From: Planctomycetota bacterium
GTDB lineage: Bacteria > Planctomycetota > Phycisphaerae > Phycisphaerales > UBA5793
Direction: 5' to 3'
Assembly: GCA_963205185.1 (NCBI GenBank)
Contig: CAUJHZ010000041.1
Span: 1-64,000 of the forward strand
DNA: 64,000 nt
Position 1 is the stretch's first letter. The number at the start of each line of letters is the position of its first letter. Position numbers and translations under genes: made by a program. The notes under the pieces are model-generated. The model was not told the DNA's origin. It saw only the letters and a program-made list of their open reading frames with translations, and did not search any database. Below are positions 35,737 through 45,200 of the stretch, piece after piece.

Positions 35737-35751
35737 GCAGATTCGGTGCCA
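35737..35751 (-). promoter_or_regulatory. Sigma-54 (-24/-12) promoter element upstream of soluble GcvH-like gene
   Basis: On the minus strand the bases read TGGCACCGAATCTGC followed by A, a complete TGGCAC box, correct five-base spacer and CTGC for TTGC. It sits in the divergent region 35636-35966 between this gene and the sensor-kinase gene. No other strong promoter was seen on either strand there, although a TTGACT occurs near 35910 facing the kinase without a matching -10 box. Confidence 0.62.
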
Positions 35752-35966
35752 GAGCAGCCGGCGGGCGGCGCTTTGGGCCAAAAGCCTCTCCGCCCCGTCG
35801 AAAGCGCGACGCCGGGGCTAGCGGAATCACCTCATTCCACCTGCGGGCGCTGAGAATCTCAACGCATTGTGGCGTTCCTGAGCGCGCCTTTTGGTGATTT
35901 GAACTTGACTTTCAGTTAGAGTTTGCTTCCGGACCGCTGTGCCTGTTTGCGCGGAGGGTCGTCGGG

Positions 35967-37646
35967 ATGAAGAGGCGCATCTCTGTTCTGCTCGGGTCGC
36001 TGGAGATCAGGCTGTTGGCGCCGTTGTCGATCGCCGTCGGCCTCATTCTCGCCCTGCACGCGGTTTTGAGTTTCCAGGCGACTAAGGATCACTTTCTCAA
36101 CCTCATGCACGACGAGGTTGTCCGGTCGAGCGATCTCATCAAGCGCGCCACGCACGACGGCATGCTGCTTAACCGCCTCGACCAGGTGCAGGCCAACATC
36201 GAGCGGCTGGCACAGGCGCCGGAAGTGGCCGCCATCCGCGTCTACGACAAGGCGGGTGTCATTGTGCTCTCGGCCCGGCCCGCCGAATCCGGCCAGGCGA
36301 TTGCGCTCGACTCGGACACCTGCCAGAGTTGCCACGGCAACGGCGTGACGCGCGATGACGCCGTGCTGGCGCGGAGCAGCCTGGAGCAGGCCCCAGGCGG
36401 GCCCGAGGTGCTGCGGCACCTGATTGTCATTGAAAATGAACCGGCTTGCGCTGCAGCTGAGTGCCACTTTCATCCGCCCGACCGACGCGTGCTGGGGGTG
36501 CTTGATGTCGAGATGTCCATGGCGCCGATTGAAGCGGCCATCCGGACATCGAGGCGGCAGTTGCTGACGACCACCATCGGGCTGATTCTCATCAGCGGCC
36601 TGGTCGCGGCGCTGTTCGTGCGCCGAGTCATTCATCGACCGACGCAGCAGCTGTACGAAGGCACACGGCGCATCGCCGCAGGCGATCTCGAAACGCACAT
36701 TGATATTGCCGGCGAACACGAACTGGCTCGCCTGGCGGAAGCGTTCAACCGCATGGTGGCGGAACTGCGCCATGCCAGACAGCAGGTAACCGAATGGTCT
36801 GAAACGCTCGAACAGCGCGTGCAGGAAAAGACCGCAGAGCTTAGTCGGGCCCAGCGGCAGGTGCTGCACATGGAAAAAATGGCCTCGCTGGGCAAACTCT
36901 CGGCGACGGTCGCGCACGAGTTGAACAACCCCCTGGGCGGGATCCTGACCTACGCGCGGCTGATCAAACGCGAACTGGCGGACCAGCCGATCGACGCCGC
37001 GATGCGCGCTGAACTCGATCGCTACCTGAGCGTCGTAGACAAGGAGTGCAGCCGCTGCGGCGCCATCGTGCACAACCTGCTCACGTTCGCCAGGCGAACC
37101 GGCGCGGAGATGGCGCGCATCAACATTAACGAGGTGGTCGAGCGCAGCCTGATGCTCATTCGACACCACCTCGAAATCCGCAACGTGAAGTTGACCAGTG
37201 CACTGCTCACAGGCGATGCAATGATGGTGGCTGACCCAGGGCAGATCGAACAGGCGCTCGTCGCGCTGCTCGTCAACGCGGTCGAGGCGATGCAGGACCG
37301 GACCTCGGATCACAATCTGCTCAGCGTGCAGTTGAGCGGTGATGCGGAATCAATCGAGATTCACATTCGCGACACGGGCACCGGGATTCCGCCGGAGGTT
37401 CTTCCTCACATCTTTGAGCCGTTCTTTTCGACAAAGGGCACCGCGGAGGGCGGCGTGGGTCTCGGCCTGGCCGTGGTCTACGGCATTGTCAACCGCCACG
37501 GCGGACAGATCGACGTCTCTTCGGTGCCGGGCGAGGGCACGGTGTTTCGCATCCGACTGCCCCGCGCGCCCGCCGAACCGCCGTCGGACGCCCGGACCGC
37601 GCGCGAGTGCAACGAGGCGACCGGTTCAATGTCCTTCAGAAGGTAG
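35967..37646 (+). CDS. Sensor histidine kinase with periplasmic c-type haem motif
   Basis: A 559-residue membrane kinase. The first helix is at ~13-36, the second at ~196-216, and the periplasmic sensor lies between. The sensor carries CQSCH (residues 119-123), a c-haem attachment motif, and CAAAECH (161-167), a CX4CH variant. After HAMP (~216-265) comes a coiled coil, then HisKA with VAHELNNPLGGIL and an HATPase domain (DTGTGIPPE; GGVGLGLAVVYG). Ribosome site GGAGGG precedes ATG 35967. It is followed by the NtrC-type regulator with a 29-base gap. It likely senses redox state or a haem ligand such as O2 or NO and controls the divergent cytochrome complex. Confidence 0.9.
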   Translation: MKRRISVLLGSLEIRLLAPLSIAVGLILALHAVLSFQATKDHFLNLMHDEVVRSSDLIKRATHDGMLLNRLDQVQANIERLAQAPEVAAIRVYDKAGVIVLSARPAESGQAIALDSDTCQSCHGNGVTRDDAVLARSSLEQAPGGPEVLRHLIVIENEPACAAAECHFHPPDRRVLGVLDVEMSMAPIEAAIRTSRRQLLTTTIGLILISGLVAALFVRRVIHRPTQQLYEGTRRIAAGDLETHIDIAGEHELARLAEAFNRMVAELRHARQQVTEWSETLEQRVQEKTAELSRAQRQVLHMEKMASLGKLSATVAHELNNPLGGILTYARLIKRELADQPIDAAMRAELDRYLSVVDKECSRCGAIVHNLLTFARRTGAEMARININEVVERSLMLIRHHLEIRNVKLTSALLTGDAMMVADPGQIEQALVALLVNAVEAMQDRTSDHNLLSVQLSGDAESIEIHIRDTGTGIPPEVLPHIFEPFFSTKGTAEGGVGLGLAVVYGIVNRHGGQIDVSSVPGEGTVFRIRLPRAPAEPPSDARTARECNEATGSMSFRR

Positions 37647-37675
37647 GCTCGCCACCAGGAGAGGACGCATCACTC

Positions 37676-39034
37676 ATGTCAAACGAAACGCAGAAGATCC
37701 TCGTGGTGGACGACGAGTTTTCGATTCGTGACTCGCTGCAAAGCTGGTTCCGCAAGGATGGCTACGAGGTTCGGGCCGTCGAGAGCGCCGCCCTGGCCCT
37801 CGATGCGCTGCGTGATGAGCCGGTGGACGTGGCGGTCGTGGACATCAAGATGCCCGGCATGGACGGCATGGAGCTGCAGCGCCACATTCACGAGAGCAGC
37901 CCGAAGACCGCGGTGATCATGATCACGGCTTTCGCGACCGTGGAGACCGCGGTTCAGGCGCTCAAGCAGGGCGCGTTCGACTATGTGACCAAGCCAATCG
38001 ACCCGGATGAACTGAGCCATCTCGTCCGCCGCGCCATCGAGCAGCGCCGTCTCGAAGAGGAGAACCTGCACTTGCGCGAGACGATTGACGAACTCGTGGC
38101 GGTGGACACGATCGTCGGCGGAAGCCCCGCCATTCGCCGGGTGATGGAACTCGTGCAGCACGTGGCGCCGACGGACGTCACGGTGCTCATCCAGGGCGAG
38201 AGCGGCACGGGCAAGGAACTCATCGCCCGCGCCATCCACGCCAACAGCCGGCGCCGCTACCTGCCGATCGTTCCCGTCAATTGCGGCGCCATCGCCGAGA
38301 ATCTGCTTGAGAGCGAACTCTTCGGCCACGAGAAGGGGGCCTTTACCGGCGCCGACCGCAAGCGGCGAGGGAAGATCGAGATGGCGCACGGGGGCACGCT
38401 GTTTCTCGACGAGGTTGGCGCGATCAGCCCCAAGATGCAGGTCGAACTGCTCCGCGCCCTCGAGACGAAAGAGTTCCACCGCGTCGGCGGCACGGAATCG
38501 ATCAAGGTGGACTTCCGCGTCATCTGCGCCACGAACGAAGATCTCGAACAGGAGGTGCGCGAAGGGCGCTTCCGGGAGGACTTCTTCTACCGCATCAACG
38601 TCTTCTCGATCGAAGCGCCACCGCTGCGCGCACGAACCTCGGATATTCCCCTGCTGGCGAATCACTTCCTGCACCGATACGCGCAGCAGATGGACAAGCG
38701 CATCACGGAGATCAGTCCGGAGGCGATGAAACTGCTCATGGAATACGACTGGCCCGGCAACGTGCGCGAACTGTCCAACGCCATCGAGCGGGCCATGGTG
38801 GTGGGCAGGCCGCCGGCGATCCGCGCGGAGGACTTTCCTCTGCGAACTGGGCGAGGAATCGGAATCGCCGGAAACGGTGCGGCGGCACTCGAAGAGGTCG
38901 AGCGCCGCCACATCGCCGAAGTCCTCAAGCGCACCGACTGGAACATCACCCAGGCGGCGCGGGTTCTCGCCATCGATCGCGTCACCGTCTACAACAAGAT
39001 CAAGAAGTACGGCCTGCGACCACTATCTGTCTGA
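37676..39034 (+). CDS. NtrC-family sigma-54-dependent response regulator
   Basis: A 452-residue activator beginning at ATG 37676 (MSNETQKILVVDDEFSI). The receiver domain has the phosphorylation Asp in VVDIKMPGMDG. The AAA+ core shows Walker A GESGTGKELIARAIH, an intact GAFTGA loop for sigma-54 contact, and GGTLFLDEVG. The C-terminal Fis-type helix-turn-helix reads WNITQAARVLAIDRVTVYNK. It is paired with the haem-motif kinase just upstream. Two sigma-54 promoter elements lie to the left, in front of the divergent GcvH-like genes, and are its most likely targets. Confidence 0.94.
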   Translation: MSNETQKILVVDDEFSIRDSLQSWFRKDGYEVRAVESAALALDALRDEPVDVAVVDIKMPGMDGMELQRHIHESSPKTAVIMITAFATVETAVQALKQGAFDYVTKPIDPDELSHLVRRAIEQRRLEEENLHLRETIDELVAVDTIVGGSPAIRRVMELVQHVAPTDVTVLIQGESGTGKELIARAIHANSRRRYLPIVPVNCGAIAENLLESELFGHEKGAFTGADRKRRGKIEMAHGGTLFLDEVGAISPKMQVELLRALETKEFHRVGGTESIKVDFRVICATNEDLEQEVREGRFREDFFYRINVFSIEAPPLRARTSDIPLLANHFLHRYAQQMDKRITEISPEAMKLLMEYDWPGNVRELSNAIERAMVVGRPPAIRAEDFPLRTGRGIGIAGNGAAALEEVERRHIAEVLKRTDWNITQAARVLAIDRVTVYNKIKKYGLRPLSV

Positions 39035-39051
39035 TCACTGCTGGCCGCGCC

Positions 39052-39774
39052 TCAGCGGCTGGCTTCGAGTTCGATCGCCTTGGGGAAGAGGATGTTGTTC
39101 TCCTTGTGCACGTGCTGGTGCATGTCGCGCTCCAGTTGGGCCAGGCCGTCGAGCATGGCGCGGTAGGTGTTGCAGGCCCACTCGGGCGGCTGGTAGCCGT
39201 CGGTCGCTTCGCGCATGATCGCCAGAGCATCTCCCGCATGCTGATGCTCGGCTTCCATCTGGCGAATCGGATTCGCGACTGAGCCGCAGTGAAACTCGCG
39301 CTGGCCCTGCGGTTGCTCGAGCTGACGGATGATCGGAAAGAGAATGCGCTCTTCCTTCATCATGTGCTGCGTGAGTTCGGCATTGAGCGCGGCGAAGGCG
39401 CGGCGAACATCGGCCAGGCGCGGCTCATGCTCGCCATGCACGCGAAACACCTTTTCGGTCATCTGATCGAGCCGGGGCAGTTCGACGCGCAGATAGGCGT
39501 GGTGGGTCTGCTCGATGTGATCGGCCAGTTCGCCCAGGGCCATGGCGTCAGGATTCACCACCACGCGGTCGTGCTCGGCGGCCCGGGCGTCGGCGGAAGC
39601 GAGCAGCACGGCGACGGTGTGCGCATCAAGGCCCTTTTTGGCGCATGCCTCTTCGAGCGTCAGTTTCCCGCCGCAGCAGTAGTCGATGCCAAGGCTTTCA
39701 AAGAGGCGGGAACGGGCGGGCCGTTGCGTAACCAGTTGCCCGACCGAGGCTTGGGTGTCAATTTGGGTGGTCAT
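39052..39774 (-). CDS. ric: Iron-sulfur cluster repair di-iron protein (RIC/YtfE/ScdA)
   Basis: A 240-residue cytosolic hemerythrin-like di-iron protein that repairs FeS clusters damaged by nitric oxide or oxidants. The N-terminal ScdA domain has LFESLGIDYCCGGKLTLEEAC. The C-terminal helical bundle carries the metal-ligand histidines/glutamates (HIEQTHHAYLRVELPRL; HMMKEERILFPII; EHQHAGDALAIM; HQHVHKENNILFPKA). AAGGAG precedes ATG 39774. It converges with the regulator gene and diverges from the Rrf2 gene, with an inverted repeat in between. Its position next to an NXR/Nar-like locus fits defence against reactive nitrogen species. Confidence 0.92.
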   Translation of the reverse strand: MTTQIDTQASVGQLVTQRPARSRLFESLGIDYCCGGKLTLEEACAKKGLDAHTVAVLLASADARAAEHDRVVVNPDAMALGELADHIEQTHHAYLRVELPRLDQMTEKVFRVHGEHEPRLADVRRAFAALNAELTQHMMKEERILFPIIRQLEQPQGQREFHCGSVANPIRQMEAEHQHAGDALAIMREATDGYQPPEWACNTYRAMLDGLAQLERDMHQHVHKENNILFPKAIELEASR

Positions 39775-39840
39775 TTGTCGTTCTCCTTGGGGATTGAGGT
39801 TGAGCTGGACCGGCTTTGGGCCGAAGATTGAGATAATTCG

Positions 39841-39852
39841 TGCATCAATGCA
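39841..39852. promoter_or_regulatory. Inverted repeat, possible Rrf2 operator
   Basis: TGCAT-CA-ATGCA is a short exact inverted repeat in the 157-base divergent space between the RIC gene and the Rrf2-type regulator. The half site resembles the ATGCAT core seen in some NsrR-type sites, but it is short and could be chance. A second weak repeat (TTGA-CT-TCAA) follows about five bases later. If real, it would let the Rrf2 protein control both divergent genes. Confidence 0.3.
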
Positions 39853-39931
39853 TTCTTGACTTCAATTCGTTCGTAGTCTACTCTTGGTTGACGGGAAATC
39901 GCCCGCAGCCCGTCAAATGTGGAGGATTGGA

Positions 39932-40396
39932 GTGAAACTACTATCCGACGCTGCTGAGTATGGCTTGCGGGCTGCGGTCTGGCTGGGGCGGCAGCGCGGG
40001 CAGACGCGCAAGGTCCGGGAAATCGCCGAGGGCACCAAGGCCCCGCCGGGATACCTCATTAAAGTGCTTCAGAGCCTGGCGAAAGCGGGCATTCTCTCGG
40101 CCCAGCGCGGCACGCTCGGCGGCTTCACCCTTGAGCGCGATCCGGCGCAACTCACCGTCCTCGAAGTGATCAACGCCATCGATCCGGTGGAGCGCATTTC
40201 CACCTGCCCGCTCGAATCGCACGGCGCCGACCTGTGCCCGATGCATCGACAAATCGATGAAGCCATGGCGCGCATCGAAGAGTCATTCGCTTCCGTGACC
40301 GTTGCCGACCTGCTCACTCCGCCCGGCGGATCTTCATCGACGTGCTTGGCGCTCAGCGGCGCCGGTCGCGTCGATTTGCGAATCGAGAAGAACTGA
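39932..40396 (+). CDS. Rrf2-family transcriptional regulator
   Basis: A 154-residue winged-helix regulator. GTG 39932 (read as MKLLSDAAEYGLRAAVWLG) has GGAGG six bases upstream. The wHTH is typical (VREIAEGTKAPPGYLIKVLQ then LSAQRGTLGGFTLERDP). Two cysteines occur in STCPLESHGADLCPMH, in the loop that carries a FeS cluster in IscR/NsrR; the third cysteine of the classical motif is not evident, so cluster binding is uncertain. It lies 35 bases upstream of the cytochrome gene of the NXR-like cluster and divergent from RIC, so it probably responds to NO or redox and controls both. Confidence 0.9.
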   Translation: MKLLSDAAEYGLRAAVWLGRQRGQTRKVREIAEGTKAPPGYLIKVLQSLAKAGILSAQRGTLGGFTLERDPAQLTVLEVINAIDPVERISTCPLESHGADLCPMHRQIDEAMARIEESFASVTVADLLTPPGGSSSTCLALSGAGRVDLRIEKN

Positions 40397-40431
40397 CCAC
40401 TCACGCCCCCTCCCTCTCAACAGGTGTTGCC

Positions 40432-42147
40432 ATGAATGATCCAACCAAGCGAGACGACGGCGGCCACCAGATAAATCGGATATCGGCATCCGTATGGCCA
40501 CCGCGATGGACATGGCCAGCCGCATGGCTCGCCGTACTCGGCGTCGGCGCGGCTTCGGCCGGGCTGAACGGCGGTGAGCCCGATCCCATCACGTCCCCCG
40601 CGCCCCTCGCGCCCGAGACACCAGCCGGACAGCAGCCAGCGCAACCTCCGGCAGCGGATGTGCAGCAGATCTTCCTGGCCAACTGCGCAACGTGCCATGG
40701 TCCGGGCGGCCAGGGCGACGGTCCTGCTTCGTATCTGCTCTTCCCCAAGCCGCGCGATTTCACCGCCGGACTCTACCGCTTCAAATCGACCTTCAACGAT
40801 GCGCCGCCGACCAACGCGGATCTCGAGCGCAGCATCCGCAACGGCATCGCTCGCACCGCCATGCCGGCGTTTGGCAGCGTGCTCAGCGATGCGCAGATCG
40901 CATCGCTGGTCGATTACGTCCTCTCGCTCAACACCGCTCCCTGGCCCTCGGATCCGGTCGAGCCGGTGACGATTCCGCCGAGACCGGAGTTCACTGCGGA
41001 CCTGATCTCGCAGGGCCACAACGTGTTCGTCACCATGGGCTGCGCGCCTTGCCACGGCGAGACCGGGCGAGGCGACGGCCCGTCGGCCCAAGGGCTCATC
41101 GACTCCAACGGCTATCCCCTGCCGCCCGCGGACTTCACCACCGGCGTGTTCAAGGCCGGCCGCACGAGCGAAGACCTGTATCGCACAATACTTGTCGGCG
41201 TTCCGGGCACGCCGATGCCGAGCTTCGAGGCGGCGATGAACGCGGGCATCAAGGTCGAGGGGCTTGATCCATCAACGGACATGGTCTGGGCGATGGTGGC
41301 GTACCTTGAGAGTCTGATCGAGCCGCGCGAACAGGCGGGCGTGCCATCGGGCGCCGCCATCGCACCGGATGCGACCGCGTCGACCGCCATGATGGCTGAT
41401 CCGTTCGACTCCGGGTGGAGCGCCGTCGAGCCGGTCACGGTTTCGCTGCAGCCGCTCTGGCAGCGCCGGCACGCCACGCGCTCGATTTCGGTGCGCACCG
41501 CGATGACGGATCATCGCATCGCCTTCTGCCTTGAGTGGGCCGACGCAACCGTGGACGGCCCCGAGTCGCTCGACAGCGCGACGGATGCAGTAGGCATTAT
41601 GTTCAGCCTCACGCCTGAAGTGCCCATGCTCACGATGGGCCAGCAGGATGGCCAGACGCAGACGCTGGTCAACATCTGGCAGTGGAAGGCGAGCCGGCAG
41701 ATGGATGCGGATGCGAATCAGCGGCGCGACATCGCGCTGAGCGAGATGGGCGATCCCGTGGACATGTATCCATTCAAGGCGGGCGATCCGGTCGTCGGGC
41801 CGCTCACAGAACACGACCCGACGTACATCACCGCTTGGGGCGCGGGCAATCCTCAGTCGGATCCGGCCCTCCTGTCGCGCCCCGTGCTGTGCATGAATGC
41901 GGCAGGTTTCGGCACGTCAACGATCGCCGAGGCAGCCGAGCAGAATGTCGACGGCGTCGGACGCTGGCGCGACGGGATGTGGCGCGTCGTGCTGGTGCGC
42001 GAACTGCCGGCGCACCATGAAGGTGACGTGGACTTCGCGCCCGCGGCGCGATTGCCCATCGCGTTCGCGGCGTGGGACGGCGCCGCGCTCGATCGAAACG
42101 GCACCAAACTGATTTCGGGATGGCACTGGCTGGAGATGCCGCGCTGA
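40432..42147 (+). CDS. Dihaem cytochrome c fused to EB_dh-type haem domain (gamma subunit)
   Basis: A 571-residue protein. From ATG 40432 there is an N-terminal hydrophobic export segment (TWPAAWLAVLGVGAASAGL), then two class I cytochrome c domains with CATCHGPGGQGDG and CAPCHGETGRGDG. The C-terminal ~230 residues (VTVSLQPLWQRRHATRSISV; FCLEWADAT) resemble the haem-b domain of ethylbenzene dehydrogenase/DMSO-reductase type II gamma subunits. Fusion of these parts gives a one-polypeptide electron relay between the periplasmic molybdoenzyme and soluble cytochromes. It precedes the catalytic gene by 55 bases. The domain assignment of the tail is from pattern memory. Confidence 0.85.
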   Translation: MNDPTKRDDGGHQINRISASVWPPRWTWPAAWLAVLGVGAASAGLNGGEPDPITSPAPLAPETPAGQQPAQPPAADVQQIFLANCATCHGPGGQGDGPASYLLFPKPRDFTAGLYRFKSTFNDAPPTNADLERSIRNGIARTAMPAFGSVLSDAQIASLVDYVLSLNTAPWPSDPVEPVTIPPRPEFTADLISQGHNVFVTMGCAPCHGETGRGDGPSAQGLIDSNGYPLPPADFTTGVFKAGRTSEDLYRTILVGVPGTPMPSFEAAMNAGIKVEGLDPSTDMVWAMVAYLESLIEPREQAGVPSGAAIAPDATASTAMMADPFDSGWSAVEPVTVSLQPLWQRRHATRSISVRTAMTDHRIAFCLEWADATVDGPESLDSATDAVGIMFSLTPEVPMLTMGQQDGQTQTLVNIWQWKASRQMDADANQRRDIALSEMGDPVDMYPFKAGDPVVGPLTEHDPTYITAWGAGNPQSDPALLSRPVLCMNAAGFGTSTIAEAAEQNVDGVGRWRDGMWRVVLVRELPAHHEGDVDFAPAARLPIAFAAWDGAALDRNGTKLISGWHWLEMPR

Positions 42148-42202
42148 AGGGCAGAATGTCGGCGGCACTGTGACGCACTTTCAAACTGCGGAAGGTCTGA
42201 CC

Positions 42203-45200
42203 ATGAGCAGCGAGAATTTTGAATCAAACGAAGGCGGGCGGCAGGAACTGAATGGCGGGCACGGCGGCAAGGATCTCTCCCGTCGCAAATTCATCGGCCT
42301 CTTCGGCGCCTCGTCGCTGGCAGCGTTTGCCTGGCCCAGCGCCCTGGGCAGCCTCATCCCCATCGTCGGCGTCGAGAACCCGCTGCTGTTCTACCCGCAG
42401 CGCGGCTGGGAGCGAATGTATCGCGACCAGTACGGCTACGACCGCACCTTTAACTGGGTCTGCGCGCCCAACGACACGCACATGTGCCGCATGAAAGCGT
42501 TCGTTCGCAACGGCGTTCTCATCCGCTCGGAGCAGAACTACGACGTAGATCGCTACGGCGACTGCTACGGCAACAAGACGAGCCCCGCGTGGCACCCGCG
42601 CGGCTGCCCGAAGGGATTCACCTTCCAGCGCCGCGTCTACGGACCGTATCGCGCCAAGGGACCGGCCATCCGCAAGGGCTGGAAACAGTGGGCCGACGAC
42701 GGCTTCCCAAGCCTCTCCGATAAGCCCGCGCTGCGGACGAAATACAAGTTTGACGATCGCGGCAACGACGACTTCGTGCGCCTGTCCTGGGATGACGCCG
42801 CGCGGTACTGCGCCCTGGGTCTCCGCGCCGTCGCCCAGACGTACAGCGGCGATGCCGGCCGGCAGCGACTGCTCGCCGACGGCTACGACGAAGACCTCCT
42901 GCACCACTGGCACGGCGCCGGAACAACGACCATCAAGATGGGTTCGAACTTGCCGATCCACGGCTTGATCGGCAAGTTCGGCATTTACCGCTTCGGCAAC
43001 ATGCTCGGCCTGCTCGACCATCACGTGCGCGGCGTCAATCCGGAAGAAGCGCTGGGCGCCCGCGCGTGGAACGAGTACACCTGGCGCGGCGACCAGGCGC
43101 CAGGCACGCCGTTCGCCACGGGGCTGCAGACGTCGGACATGGATTTCAGCGACCTGCGCTTTTCCAAGATGATTCTGATGATCGGCAAGAACCTTGTTGA
43201 GAACAAGATGGCCGAGTCGCACTGGTTCATCGAAGCGATGGAGCGCGGCGCCAGGATTGTCAACGTTTCGCCCGACTACGCGGCGCCCAGCGCCAAGAGC
43301 GACTATTGGATCGGCGTGCGCCCGGGCCTGAGTGATCTGGCGCTGGTGCTCGGGCTTCTCCGCATCATCATCGACAACGACTGGTACGACGCCGACTTCA
43401 CCCGGCACTTCACCGACATGCCACTGCTCGTGCGGACTGACACCCTCAAGCGGCTGCGGCCGCAGGAGGCGCTCGCGGGCTACGTCAACAAGGACATCAG
43501 CAGCGGCCCGTCGTTCCGCCTGCACGGGCTGACGGCCGAGCAGCGCGAGCAGATCGGCGACTTCTGCATGTGGGACTCTGCGACGGACAAGATGGTCCCC
43601 GTCTCGCGCGATGAAGTCGGCGACAACCTCGCCTTCAAGCCGGCGCTTCGCGGCACGTTCCACGTGAAGCTGGTCAGCGGCGAGACCGTTGAGGTCATGC
43701 CGATCTTCGAGATGTACCGCCGGCACCTGAAAGACTACGACGTGCAGACGGTGGCGGAGATCACCGGGGCGGACGCCGCGCTCATCGAGCGGCTTGCCAG
43801 AGACCTGGCGACAATCAAGCCCGCCGCAATCCACTTCGGCGAGGGCATCAATCACTACTTCCACGCGACGCTGCACAATCGCGCCTGCTTCGTGCTCATG
43901 GCCATCACCGGCAACATCGGCATGCATGGCGCGGGCGTGTTCGCGTGGGCGGGCAACTACAAAGGCGCGCTGCTCCAGGGAGGCCGCGGCAAGCCCGGCG
44001 TGGGCGTGTACACCTATGAAGACCCGTTCAAACCCGTGCTCGACGAGGCGGCCACGCTCGGCGGCCAGAACCTGCGGCACTGCATGCACCACGAAGAGCC
44101 GTCCTACTGGGCGTGCGGCGAAGAGATTCTCAAAGTAAAGACGCCGCAGGGCGAGAAGCGCTTTACCGGCGACACTCACCTGCCCACACCGACCAAGGCG
44201 TTCTGGTACAACAACGCCAACTTCCTCAACCAGGCCAAGTGGATCTACGACATCATCGTTAACACGCTGCCCAAGGTGGACCTCATCATCGACCAGCAGA
44301 TCGAGTGGACCGGCTCGGCGGAGTATTCCGACATCGTCTTTCCCGTCAATTCATGGGCGGAGTTCGAAGACCTCGAACTGGGCGGCTCGTGTTCGAACCC
44401 GTTCATCCAGGTCTGGGGCGGCGATGGAATCAAACCGGTGCACGACAGTCGCGATGACGCCGTCGTCTTCGCGCTTGTCGCTGAATCACTGGGTCGGCTG
44501 ACCGGCGACCGGCGTTTCGGCGACATGTGGAAGTACGTGCTCGAAAAGAAGAACCGCGTGTACATCCAGCGCGTGCTCGACTCGTGCATCACCACCGTTG
44601 CGAAAGACGGGCCGTATCAACTGGACCGCATCCTGCGCGGCGACTACGGCGGCGAGCCGGGCGTGGCGATGTTCCTGTTCCGCACCTATCCGCGCGTCGC
44701 CTTCTACGAGCAGGTGCACGACAGCCTGCCCTTCTACACCGACTGCGGTCGCGTCGCGGCGTACTGCGATCTCGACGAAGCGATCGCGTGCGGCGAGAAC
44801 CTGCTCGTGCATCGCGAATCGGTTGAAGCCACGCCGTACCTGCCCAACGTGATCGTCTCGACGAGCCCGTACATTCGCCCGCTCGACTACGGCATTCCCA
44901 TCGACGCGATGGACGCCGACCTGCGGCAGGTGCGCAACGTGATGATGCCCTGGTCGAAGGTGAAGCAGACGGTCAACCCGCTCTGGAGCGGCGGGTTCCA
45001 TTTCTTCTGCTCGACACCCAAGAGCCGGCACTCGACGCACTCATCGTGGTCCACCGTAGACTGGAACTGGATCTGGTCCACGAGCTTCTCCGACCCGTAC
45101 CGGCGCGACAAGCGGGCGCCGGGCGTGGGCGACCGGCAGATCCAGATGAATCCGCAGGCGGGCCAGGACCTCGGCCTCAGCGACGGCGACTACGTCTACG

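Noticed and set aside
42224-44179. Long antisense frame opposite the NxrA-like gene
   Set aside because: Shadow ORF in GC-rich DNA; no known motif and the opposite strand is a clear molybdoenzyme.
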